Shown here: positions 10,759 to 22,147 of the stretch, piece by piece | Position numbering within the stretch: the stretch's first letter is position 1 | Layout: each line of letters starts with the position of its first letter | NCBI GenBank assembly: GCA_000727475.1 | Contig: KL647300.1 | Coordinates: 2,439,063 to 2,503,062 of the forward strand | Length of the DNA: 64,000 bases | Origin: Sarcocystis neurona | Lineage: Eukaryota > Apicomplexa > Conoidasida > Eucoccidiorida > Sarcocystidae | Direction: 5' to 3' | The notes under the pieces: model-generated | Databases searched by the model: none | Told to the model about the DNA's origin: nothing | What the model saw: the letters and a program-made list of their open reading frames with translations, nothing else | Position numbers and translations under genes: made by a program

Positions 10759-13700
10759 CTAGTCTGCCTTCATTCCAAGCGGCATCTTCGCCAAACGCTT
10801 GGCTCCGTGCAGCCCCTGCAGTACGTTAGTTAGCTGGGCGCACATACCGCAGCACACAACTCGCACTTCTAGGAGTGGTCGAGTAGGAAGTTCTGTAGAA
10901 ATACCGCTGCGCTCCCTTCCGTCACTTGACAGCGCAGCCCTCCCGTCTTCGTCCGCTATTACGCTATGCTTCGAGCACGAAATATATAGGTATGTGTATG
11001 ATTTGCTCTCCATGTACACGTGTGTACAGACATATATACATGTATACATCCATACATACACATACACAGATTGACGCTCGCCTTTCCCTGAATACTACGT
11101 GAATGACCGCGTAATTGTGTGGCATTCCCTCCTTCACTTTTCAGAGCATCTTCGTCGTACACGTTTTATATTTGTACGTGTCCACATACATACGCGTGCG
11201 CCTACGTGGACACGGTCTTGTGTATATATATATATATATACATATATACACATATATATAGACATACTCACAGGCACGCACACAGACATATATATATATC
11301 ATACGGAAGGAAGTCACACTTTCCAGCCAAGTCCCCGTGTACATGCGTCTAGCGCACCGACAGCAGAGTCCAGGAGACAGCAAAATTTTGAGCGAGAGGC
11401 AAGACCAGTCTTGCGTGTCCGTTTTTCAACTACTAGAGAACAGCGGCGTCTGAGCAGCAGCAGCAGCAGGGTGGCGTGAGGAGCAGCAGCAACAGGGGTA
11501 CGTCCTACCCTTCGGGTAGCTGAGCGATAGTGAGACGCAGCAACAGCGTCCGCATCACGTGCAGCAGCGCTGGTGTGAAGACAAGTCAGAGCACGGCACT
11601 AGGAAGCAGCAACAGCAGCAGCACACGAATAGAAGCGTATAGGGGTGCGCACCCACATAAAGCAAGAACGTGGTCAACAGAGATAGATAAACATGTACTG
11701 GCAACAAGCGCTGCAACCAAGGCAGAGACAGTCGTCACGCGACAACCTAAAAAGCAGCAGTAGGCGTCCGAAGTAATATACGGAGGGAGAAGATAGCAGC
11801 CTCGCTGCAACAGAGGCAGCGAGGAAAGATACTGAATAAGCGTATACTTTTCCACCAGCAGCAGCCAGCTTCCCAGGAGCTATGAACACCTGACGCCGGC
11901 AGCACGACCGAAAATACAGCCGCTCGACGCTCATTACCAGCAACAGTCCGCTGCTGCTGTTGATGTGCTCAGGCATCAGCAGCAGCAGCGGCAGCATAGC
12001 AGGGACCGTCTGCCGACAGCAGCACCAGTAGGGCTGATGCCAGTCAGCAGCAGAAGCTCACCAGCCCTGGTGACAACAGCCGCACAGCTATGGAGAGCAG
12101 CGTTTCTGCAGTGGCAGCGGCAGCAGCAGCCGCAGCCAAGATGGTATGGATGGGCGATAGCGACCGCTCAGCGGCTGCAACGAGGACACGCCGACGGCGA
12201 GGAGTTCCAGCAGCGGCAGCAGCACCAGCAACACTTTTCCACACCACAGACACACATGCAGGCAACAGCGCTTACGACTTTGAAAAGCATCGGCGGGATG
12301 GCCAGCCAGAACATGATTACGCCTGCGGCAGCACACACCCAGGAAACAGAGAGTCGCCCACCAGCGGGAAGTCACGGGAGTCGGGCGCGCTGCGGTCCGC
12401 AGCCCCAAGAACACATACAACTTCGGCAGCAGAGCGCGTAGCAACAGTAGAAGAGCTACGCAAGCTTCTATATGTATGCAAGTGTCAAAACGTCTGTGCG
12501 CATACGTACAGAACAGCAAGTCAGTTGACGCGTGCTGTGCAACAACCGACCGGAAGACGCGCCGCTGCCTCTACGGCGTCTGAGCAGCAGGAGGTTCACT
12601 TTGCAAGCAGCAGATCGGCAGCGGCACCTCGGACCGATACGAGTAAGACGCGCGGGCAAGCATCAGCACTACGGCAGTAAACAAAGTGGCGAGTGTCTTC
12701 CTACCGCACCCGCGTGTCCGTCTACGCGTGCTGGTGAGTGTGTCCACCTGTACGTTACACCTACAACGGCTAAGAATTGGCTGCTACTGCAGGGATGTAA
12801 AGGCGAGAGACAAAACATCGCATAGACAGCATTTCACACACGTAGGAGTATTCGAACGCATGCATATCACGTACGAGGAACGCATCTATATACATACACA
12901 CGTCCACGTGGATAATACGGATTATAAAGACATGGATGTGTAGCTACGAGGAAAGGCGACAGCCACGGGGAACGGTGTGCCCGCGCATGCGCGCGTGCTA
13001 GACGTGCTGCTGGGACTTGAGGTCTCGCCTGCTGTTGCCAAGGGAGAAGCGACGAACGGAGCAGCAGCCGCAAGAGAATGCGGGCGCAACACCAGCAGCA
13101 GGGCGAAAAAGGCTTCGTACCCCACTACAGTAGCGGCCATCAACGCTGCACAGGCGGGCAGCAGGGCATCGGCAACACGAGACAGCAGCAGCACAGGAAG
13201 AAGGGAAAAGCGCAGAGAGGTGACCACCCGGGGGGCAAACAGCAGTCGCAGCATGCAGCACCCAGCACCAGGATAGACGCGACACCCTGGTAAAAAGCGA
13301 CTCGAAAGGGCAAGCGCCACAGGCAAATGGACAGCGGCAATAAAACAAACACAGCTGCGCACATTATATGTGGAGGGTGGCACGTATTTGCACAGGGCGG
13401 CAGCCGCACGCACGCGGAACAGCACGAGGTGATACAGAACCATTGCAGCCGAGAGCCTGACGCTGTAGGGCAGCAGCAGCAGCAAGACGGAGAGCTGTGT
13501 CTCTGTGGCAGCCGCAGCGACGGCGGACGACAGCAGCACAAGGTGGACGGCAGCAGGTCTACACCGCAGCGACATCCACAACGTGGAAACAGTTGACGAC
13601 GTGCAGAGCAGCACAGCAAAACCAGCAGAACTTGCGAGTGGAGTTCGAAAAACTTGTCGGAGGAAAAAGATCTGCTCAGAAGAAAGAGGGTCCCATATTA

Positions 13701-16700
13701 TCACAGATATGAAGACCCTAGGGGAGACAAAACTGCACCAGAGAAGCCGCAGGCAATATCGGTGAAAATGGAGAAAGGAGGGCAGTCACTGCCTACACAG
13801 GGAGCAGTATTCGCAGGTGCGACACCCTCATAGCAAGACGATATCCGCCGCTGTTGTATGCTGGCAGCAGCAGCATAGACACGCATGTGTGTAGCACGTA
13901 AAAGAACTCTCGCTGCTCACACCCAGGAGCACCAGCGTCTCGAGAGGTGTAGAAGCGCAGCAGCAGTGTGCACACAGCAGCAGCAGCAGCGGTACAAAAT
14001 CGCAGCACAGAGGGACAGGGGAAAACAGCAGGCGTTCCGAGGGGGGAGTGACAGTAAAGGAGTGGAAGAGCAGCAACGTTTGAATAAACACATACAAATA
14101 TACAAATATCTAATATGTAGATACACACATCTGTGCGTGTGTGTCTCTCTCTCTACATATATATGTACATATATGCATACATATATATGTGTGACGAGGG
14201 TAAAGGTGCAGAGGGGGCGCGACAGCCGGCTGAGAGGGTGACAGCAAAAACGAAAAAGCAGGCAGTCTTCTTCAGGCCAGCAGCAGCAGGCGGCAGTACG
14301 GCCACCAAGGGGAAAGACGTGGTAGGTGTCGGTACAGATGTAAATAGACCGGTAGACGTACGCGCGTCTACCTACACGCGACGTAGACACAAAGCCGCAC
14401 AAGCGACCTATCCAGATCGATCCAAGACCCGAGCCGCAGCGACCCAGCGCAGTGCCAGTCGGCGTCCAGAGAGCAGCAGCAGCGCGTAGGGCAGTCGTCA
14501 AGTGAGACCGCAGCAGCAGCAGCAATGGCAGCAGCAACAAGCAGATCGGGTGGCTTCTCAAGTCAGCAGCAGATGACATGGAGGCACTCACGACCCACAC
14601 AAAAGAAGACCAAGTAGCAAGGCGAAGAATGAACCAGCACGCCTTCGCGCTCGCCACCAGCAGCTTGTCCCAACCGCAAGGCACGCCTTTAGCAGCAGCT
14701 ACGTGCACACGTAGAAATCTGTGAAGAGGTGAAGACACACACACAGAGACAGAAAATGAGAGACGCAGAGGGACAAACTGAGAGAGAAGAGAAAAAGTCG
14801 AGCCCCACACAAGGATAAATATACGGATAAATACCTTGCTCTATCTACACGCTCACATACAAGTGAGAGCCCGCGGTGTGGCTTTCTCCGTCCAGTCGCC
14901 CACAACGTGACCCACCTATAGCGAATCATATGAGCGGGCTATTCACCGGGGGAGACACACATACGCACGAGACAACTCCACAGGCGCACATACGCGTGTT
15001 CACATGTGGAAGAAGAGGCCCCTCTACGTGTAAGGCAGAGAGACACATGGGGCGACCTTTTTCTTCCTAAAAAATATGCGGAGGAACATCAGCAAATAGT
15101 GAGAGTGCGAGGAGCTCACGCCGACTAGTGTAGTAGAGCCGGAGGACAGGGCTAGCAGTCTGTTCGAGCTGCTTATGCGAACACGCGCCGGCTATTGTTG
15201 ATGAGACGTACAGCAGCCAGTGCCCTCCCACGTCCATCAGCAGTACTGCAATGAGGACTGCAAAAGCAACAGCAGCGCCGAACAGCCAACAACAAGTGCA
15301 GTGCGGCGGACGAGCGCCCTCGCGGCGCGCACCAGTGGACGCGGGGCACAGCGCTGTTGCAGCAGCGGCAGCAGCAGCAACAGGGCACGGGGGAGGGAGC
15401 AGCAGGACGTTGCAGCAGCAGGACGCTGCAGCAGCAGGACGTCGTAGCAGTAGCAACAGACCGCCTGACAGCAGAGCACCGCCACAGCTCATGACCCGCG
15501 ACAGGGGCACCAGCGCAGTCTTCATCAGCAGCAGCGCCAGCACAGGTTTCACCCACGTCCGCAGACAGAAGCACTTTCTGTGGGCAGCATGACTCAACAG
15601 CAGAAACAGCAGCAGCACGCCGAAGGGGAGGAGACTTTTTCTGTATACAGCAGGCGTAGAACAGGACTGTCTGTTCTGCTGCACGTTTTTTGGCTGAGGA
15701 GGGTCTTTGCTGTAGCTGCTGAGACGCGGGAGTGCTACGCCTGTGTCCTAGCAGTCACGCTGCAGCCACGTGCTCCTGCTGCAGCAAAAACAAGCGCGAA
15801 GCCGTTTCCCCGCGTGAGGGCTACTGTCGTTGTCCCCCACTGGTGGCATTCTTACGTGCTGCTACTGCTGCTATCGCTGCTGTAATCGGAACGTAGTGCT
15901 GCTCTTGCAGGCACGTGTGGCTGCTGCTGCTGCAGAAACGAGAGCCAGTGGCGTCTCTGCTGCTTCTTTCAAAGCACGCTTTTTCCTGCGTCCCTGTCTC
16001 TACTGACGTTGCTAATTTACAAGCTGCTACCTCCGCAGCAAAACGCGCGACTGCTGCTTCCAAGTGCTGCCAGTGACGTCCCCTGCACCTGCTGCAGCTC
16101 AACACTGCTGCTGCTACTGTCGCTGAAACACACTGCCGCTGCTGCTCTCGCTCCTCCAAAAGTTCCTGCAGGACCCGCTTAGGTGGCACACGGTACCTGA
16201 CGCAGCACGGGGGTAGGCCACCGCGTTGAGGACGTAGAGGACACAGGTGGAGAGGCGGTCTATCAGTTGATCGAAGCATGCGCCGAAGACTGACACTGCG
16301 GCAGCAACAGCAGCACAGGCACGCGAAGAGATGCAGTGCAGAAATGAGAGTGCCGCACCTGCGGCGGCAGAACACACTCAGCAGCACTGCCTACAACGAC
16401 TGCCACACAGACAGAAAGACACAGAGACAAAACAATGGCGAAGACGCATGCATGGGTTTGTACTCTCCTGTGCGTGTGTGCGTGTGTGGAGGCGTACCAA
16501 CAGGAAAGAATACGGCTCACCCCGTAGGCACCTGCTACACAGAAGCACCTCGTGTCTCTCTCTCAACGTTGGCTTAGCGAAATTCGCACTAAACAAAGTT
16601 AAGGACACAGGCACACACGTACCAGCGACGTATATGTATGGAAGGATATGACACGTGCCCTTGCGGAGGTCACGTCAAACTGACGTGTACATACATCAGG

Positions 16701-18214
16701 AGGGTCCTTCTACGTGCCGAGACTCTCCGATGCCACGATGGCGACACACAAGCTTCAGCGATGCAGACCTACGTACGCACCCCACGGTAACATATACTCA
16801 TTTACACATGCTTAACTGCGCCGCATACATACACAGCAGCAAGCCTGCGTACCTACGGACAAGGGTTGCGCCGTAAAAGGTCGTGTTCGTACGAGAAAGA
16901 ATGCGGTCAACACTTTCTCTCCTTTCGTTTCTTCATTTATTGAAATTACGTATATGTGTATATGTGCATGCATGTACGACCTCCCTTACCTTTCTCCACG
17001 CATATATATCTATGTAGACAGAAATGCAGCGCACGTATATCAACAGATACGTGTCCACACGGACCTGCTTGTTGACAGTCTCCCTCTCCAGAGCTGTACA
17101 CACACGTGCGTGTGAGGATCGATTCCTGCGTGTGCACGTATCTCTTTTTCACGCGTGTGTGTTGGTTATAGAGATTGTCCCCCTACGTATTTGCAGCGTG
17201 GCTCAGCCCGCGTAACAGACGAGAAACTGTACCTTGGCTGTAGCGCCTGGCAAGCTCGCCGTCGATCGCGTCGAGCAGCTGCGACATGGCGTAGGTGGTG
17301 AGGAAGAAACCCTTCCATCCTTTCTCCGCAAATCCAATGGCTGATAGCAGCAGCAGCACTCGTACATATCCTGAAGCAGCACACGCGTCCGCAACAGCCA
17401 GTAACGGGGAGCACACGGGTAGCCGTCGTCATACCAAACACAAGAGCAAAACAGCAACTGAGAGGTCCCGCCGGGTCCAAGCACCCGAAGAGAGAGCAGC
17501 GGCAAAATGTGGCTACTCAGACGAAGGACACGCGGCGTCGGAGTGTCAGAAACCGGTGGCACGGAGGACGAGGAGGAGAACGAAGAAAAAGTAACAAGAT
17601 GCTGCAGGACGACGACGAGCGGCGCACACAGACCTCACAAGAAAAGGACACCGCAGTTCGGCGCTGCAAGGAGAGAAGCGGTCTGGCCCAGCACATCACC
17701 CTTAATACGCACCGCACCGTAGCAGAACCCTTGTCAAAATGCACCGGCAGCCAGCCAGTCATCGCAGCAGGGCAAGCGCACAGAATCTACTTGTAAAGAA
17801 GTAATGGCGAAGGGTACACAACAGAGACAGACCCACGGATCGCACACACGGAGCGGGACCTCTAAGGACAAACGACACGATCAATCGACTTTTTCGGTGG
17901 CAGCAGCTGGGGCGAGGAAATACGCTTCCCGCTTCTGCACGCGGATCGCCTAGCTTTCTCTGCGTGTTACGCAGGAAGTCACGCGAATCATGGGGGGCTA
18001 GCGTACCTACTACATTGGGTAGAAAAAGAAAGACATTCCGGTCCGTACGCGCTTCGGGTAATATTTCGCTCGGTGTAGCTTTGTGTTTCTGCCCTACCAC
18101 CTCTTGATTCTGGGTCGCCGCAGGAACAGGTAACGCAGCGCAAGTTCTTACGGTGGGGGATGCTTTCGAGAGAGACGTTGCGCCGTTGTAGGCGTCGGTG
18201 CACTCAGTCTGCAT
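10759..18214 (-). CDS. PIS: CDP-diacylglycerol--inositol 3-phosphatidyltransferase (phosphatidylinositol synthase), six exons
   Basis: This integral membrane enzyme of the ER/Golgi makes phosphatidylinositol from CDP-diacylglycerol and myo-inositol. Exons (minus): 18007-18214, 17233-17370, 16197-16295, 15120-15257, 12948-13145, 10759-10868; about 296 residues. All borders are GT-AG and every intron is phase 1. Exon 1 ends NVFLFLPNVV, the family's N-terminal LPN motif. Exon 2 holds GYVRVLLLL and D103-AI-DGELAR; exon 3 supplies G120-ACF-D124-QLI-D128. Together they give the complete CDP-alcohol phosphotransferase signature DxxDGxxARx8GxxxDxxxD, spliced with exact spacing. Exon 4 carries MDVGGHWL and SPVLRLYYTSR, exon 5 GYEAFFALLLVL, exon 6 the C-terminal AQLTNVLQGLHGAKR. 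The start is the first in-frame ATG (18214). The exon 5 donor (GTAGCT at 12947) is the least certain; it leaves a roughly 45-residue low-complexity tail in the last loop. Confidence 0.93.
11222..11260. repeat. TA-rich microsatellite in PIS intron 5
   Basis: The sequence is tatatatatatatatata followed by catatatacacatatatata, within the last intron of the phosphatidylinositol synthase gene. Confidence 0.9.
11450..12680. repeat. CAG-rich clusters in PIS intron 5
   Basis: The plus strand carries cagcagcag clusters at about 11453-11470, 11608-11622 and 11970-12240. The plus frame 11965-12441 is Gln-rich and open for 158 codons. Relative to the host gene the repeats read as CTG. They may be a nested plus-strand coding remnant or simple triplet expansion; no domain is recognisable. 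Confidence 0.6.
13170..15620. repeat. CAG-rich clusters in PIS introns 3 and 4
   Basis: Repeated cagcagcag occurs on plus at about 13183-13195, 13468-13483, 13976-13992, 14512-14526, 15368-15440 and 15598-15618, on either side of exon 4. The long minus open frames in this interval (for example 13917-14810) are leucine/cysteine-rich shadows of these repeats. Confidence 0.6.
15258..16196 (-). other. PIS intron 3
   Basis: The intron runs from the GTACCG donor at 16196 to the acceptor TTGCTTTTGCAG ending at 15258. It changes triplet polarity: CAG on plus at its 3' part and CTG on plus at about 15820-16150. Confidence 0.8.
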
Positions 18215-19279
18215 GGCGGAGCGTGGCCGGGTGCCTACCGTTGATACGTCAGCGCGCGTGAAAAGGAGGCCCAGAGTGAACACGAAAGGGAGGCAGGCAT
18301 TTAAGCTCAACCCACGTGGGAAGAAACGCAAGCAACCCCCGCGTGCAGAGTACTACGAGCGGCGGCGAGAGGGAGGACGGGAGACACGACACCGATGGCC
18401 AACTTTGTCGACCTTGTCGCAGGACAACGCATAAAAAAGGCACACACAAAAACGAGGAAAACCTAATATCATAATTTTTTGGGAAACGTGGTTTATCGGC
18501 TTGAATGGAAGTGCCCACGTGTTTGGGAGCGCAAAGCTGGGGCAAGTCACTAGAAACCGTCCCCACTACTTGGCAAACGCGCCGGGTGCGCCGCCTGTGC
18601 CGGGTCCGCCGCCTGATGATCCGGCGGCGAGAAGAGATGCGCAGTCAGAACTCCTGCCTTCGAACCACAAAACCAACCTCGAGCGCATACACTGACTCAG
18701 AATTCCTGCTGTCTCATAGAGTGTATGAAGTTTTCCGATGCGTGCGAAGGTCCCTGCCAGATCGCGCGCCCAGACAAAACAGTCTGCCGTCCGTGTGAGT
18801 GAAAGTGGCTGGCCGACTCGATGACAGGTGCACGAGCACAAATATTAGTTTCTAAGCAACAAACCAGCCCTAAGCGCTTAAGCGGTGTCAGGAGTGCTGT
18901 TTCCCAAGTACAGCTACTTCGTCTTTGGTCACGAGACTTCACTTTCATTGCGGGGGTGCGCGCGTGTTGGTGCCCGGGGAGCAGTGCACGCGGGACTGTG
19001 GACCCCGACTGGCACTCGACACACAGACACATCAACGCCTGGGAAAGAGGAGCAACCCGGAGCGCAAGAAACACTGCAAGTGAGGCAAAAGTGCGTGCAA
19101 CCGTTTACGTCTGCAAGCGTGTATCTCTTCTGCTACTCGGTCTTGTATTAAGATGCTCTCACCGTTACGAACAAGCGTGCCAGAGTAGAGGGGTGCACCA
19201 TGTAGATATACGCTCACACGTTGAGAGAGATGAGTACGCTGTGTCACGTAGCAGCAGGAGGCACGTGTATAGATACACT

Positions 19280-19299
19280 CATATATATATATATATATT
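19280..19299. repeat. (TA)n microsatellite
   Basis: About nine AT dinucleotides in intergenic DNA. Confidence 0.95.
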
Positions 19300-21912
19300 T
19301 ATGTCAACGCCCACTCATCCTGAGCCAAATGCGTCCACTGACTCAAGCGCCGTGTATGACAGGTCTCTAGCGCACACACTGGTGAGACTGTTTGTATGTG
19401 CGAATCGACAAATTCACTCGTCTCGCAGGCTCTGCACATGTTCCATGCAAATGAATTTAAGTAAAAGTGCACCAGGAGAACAGTAGAATTGCCGCTAAGC
19501 GTGCATCGTTAGAGAAACCAGTGGGCATATGGTTTGGCGAATCCTGGTTTAAACCCGTGCCGACGCTTCCGTGTATAACGTCTGGCGCAGCTTCCTACTT
19601 CCTCACTTATCCTCTGTCTCGACGTAAAACAGCGTTTGCGGAAGACTAGAGGCCTCGCCACATCCCCTGAACCGTTCAAGTGACCAGGTGAAGGGACTCC
19701 AAGTTCGGGGGTAACCTTTTCTGCATATATCGGACCGTCGCGAAAACACGATACCGTATGTACGGGCTTGTGCATACATGTCGCAGCAGTTGCAGACTGC
19801 CCGTGCTTTCCTGGCCATATATGACGACTGCGGGTCTACGCAACGTTTTCCGCGTGGCGCGTAATCCGCAGGCAGGTGTGACTTCATTGAGACACAAACT
19901 GTGTAACGACATCACAAAAAGTGGAGGCCGAAGCAGCTAAAGCCCTCACTTGAGTCTTGTACGCAATCAGGCCACCGTCCGACTGTAGCAGCAAGTGCGC
20001 CGACAGTACTACTCACACAGTTATTATTGCACCATGTCCTTATACAACTACTGAAGTCACATCAATAACAAGGGCTACAACAGCTGTAGACGAGCTGAGG
20101 AGGTGTGAGCAAGCGTCACGACTGCCTCACTATATATATGTATATATACGTATGTGTATACGGAAGGGGACAAGACAGTCCTTAGTGATACGCTGGTATG
20201 TAAACAGCAGACATACATATGTGTATATATATATATGTAACAAGCTTCAGCTGTGTACACACAAAACTTCAGCTGTAGCTGGCCGATCAGGTTGCGTAGG
20301 ATATCACTGTAATAATGCCCTTTTTAAAGCTCTGGTCACATCTACGTGAATGTACGCCGTGACGGGCCAAATTGAGCCACATCACGCCGATGCGTGCTTC
20401 TTCACTTGTCCACTTCAGTTAGTGCTGAACTCAGTTATATATTTATTCTCTGTACGCGTACATGCGTTGATGTAGATAAAAGGTGAAAGACGGATGTGCA
20501 TCGCGTGCAAGAGTTGGAGACCTGAGTCATGACAGGGTACTTTTTACTGTAGTACGAAGGTAAGAGTTTCTTTCATTTTCGTTGTAGACTGAAAATCCTG
20601 TGTAACTTCCTTTAAAGTATCAAGTGAACACTCTGCCTGCTTCTTCCGTTTCTACGGGGACACCTAACTCCGGTACACACAAGACCTCTACACACACGCT
20701 TCCCCTGCACACACGCTTTAAATCTTCTTTGTTTATGAACACGGATGTATGTATACGTTGCGTCCTACTACCTCTACTACTACGTACACACATAATTGAC
20801 AAATGTGTGCGTACACCTGTGTTTGTTTGTGTTCCTCACCAATGTGGGGTGGTGAATCCTCACACGATCACGGTGTTTGAGTTCCACGCGATTTCTCCAT
20901 TTAATTCAAAACTACGTGCGCACGGATGTACATACATGTGTAGTTATCTGCGTCTGTAGGAACAAGCCGTCAGAGCTTGCCCACCACGGCGCCTTTCGCT
21001 GAAAGTTAAGGCGGCATCCAGACGTTTTGCCAAGATATGTACTGTGTTTTTAGACATCGAAAGGCGGCAGCTGTGGCGGACTGTGGTATCAGCGGACGCC
21101 TGCGTGATCGTACGTTGCCGTCTGGGCGTACACGTGTTTGGGTAAGCTCGCGTGCGTGTAGGTGTATATGAAGACGTGCTTCTACAAGCACTGCTGTGCG
21201 CGTGTGCTTTACTACATACGCGCGTGTGCTGCGCGGTGAACTGGACCGGAATATCCTTTGACGTCCTTGCGAGTTGACGATTGTTCTCCAGTATATGTGC
21301 TGCTGCTGCGACAGCTGACACCTGTTATCAATGTAACTGGACGAATATTAGATAAGTTACCTAATAACACTTTGGCTACGCATGCAGATGTGTACGAACA
21401 TGTTTCTGTGCGTGCCTGCGTTGGCCGTCACATCTGCAGCAACCCCGTGAGTGCTTCTGCTTGACTGCAATGCTCAGGGCCATGCCGCGCAGCTTTTCAA
21501 GTGCGCACGCACACGCGCAGAGTAGAGATTCACACGCCTGCATGCATAAGCGTACTTGCAGTTGCGTATGCTCCCGTGTTCTTTTACACATACGCGTCGG
21601 CACGTGTACATATCTGTATATGAGCATACGCAAATATATATATATATGTGTACACTCGTAGGTACGTGTATACGTTTGTGTGGGTACCGCTGCATGCAGT
21701 GTCACGTAGGTGACTTGGCGCTCCACGTTTGACAGGCAGTTCTCCACTGAGGATTTTCTGGTTGAGATTTTTTGCTGCAGTGTGAAAAACTAACATTTAA
21801 GCGAAGACAGAGCTGAGAAGGAGTCTCTCGTGGATCGTAAAAGACGCGTGTCTACGCACTACCTGCAGTACGTCCACGAGTGTACTTATTGACTCGAAAA
21901 TGGGGATATACA

Positions 21913-21934
21913 CATATATATATATATATATATA
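21913..21934. repeat. (TA)n microsatellite
   Basis: About eleven AT dinucleotides, followed by an aaatttttatatattt stretch, roughly 200 bp beyond the stop of the HEATR6-like gene. Confidence 0.95.
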
Positions 21935-22147
21935 AATTTTTATATATTTCACTTGATGGGTCGAACGCATACGCATTTAGCCCTTCTAGAAGCAGTGCGA
22001 GGACCCTGCTACAACAAGGAGCAACGCCACATTAGAGTGGCATTAGAGTAGGCAGCAAGAGCTGCAGCGGTTGCAGCACCTGCAGCAGAAGTGGCTCGGC
22101 GTCGAAGAAGACAAGGCAACCACACAAAAAGAAGCAGCAAAAACCAG

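Larger units (their letters stand above)
18215..22147. other. Intergenic between PIS and the HEATR6-like gene
   Basis: No supported gene. The stretch contains cgtac/acgtata-rich sequence and three TA tracts. Open frames up to 221 codons (plus 18821-19486) carry no motif and include translated TA repeats. It should hold the promoter of PIS and the 3' UTR of the HEATR6-like gene. Confidence 0.5.

Noticed and set aside
13917..14810. 297-codon minus ORF
   Set aside because: It lies wholly in PIS intron 4; Leu/Cys/Ser runs come from CAG repeats and the rest from TA/CA-rich sequence.
18821..19486. 221-codon plus ORF upstream of PIS
   Set aside because: It translates straight through a TA microsatellite (YTHIYIYIF) and shows no domain; probably random.
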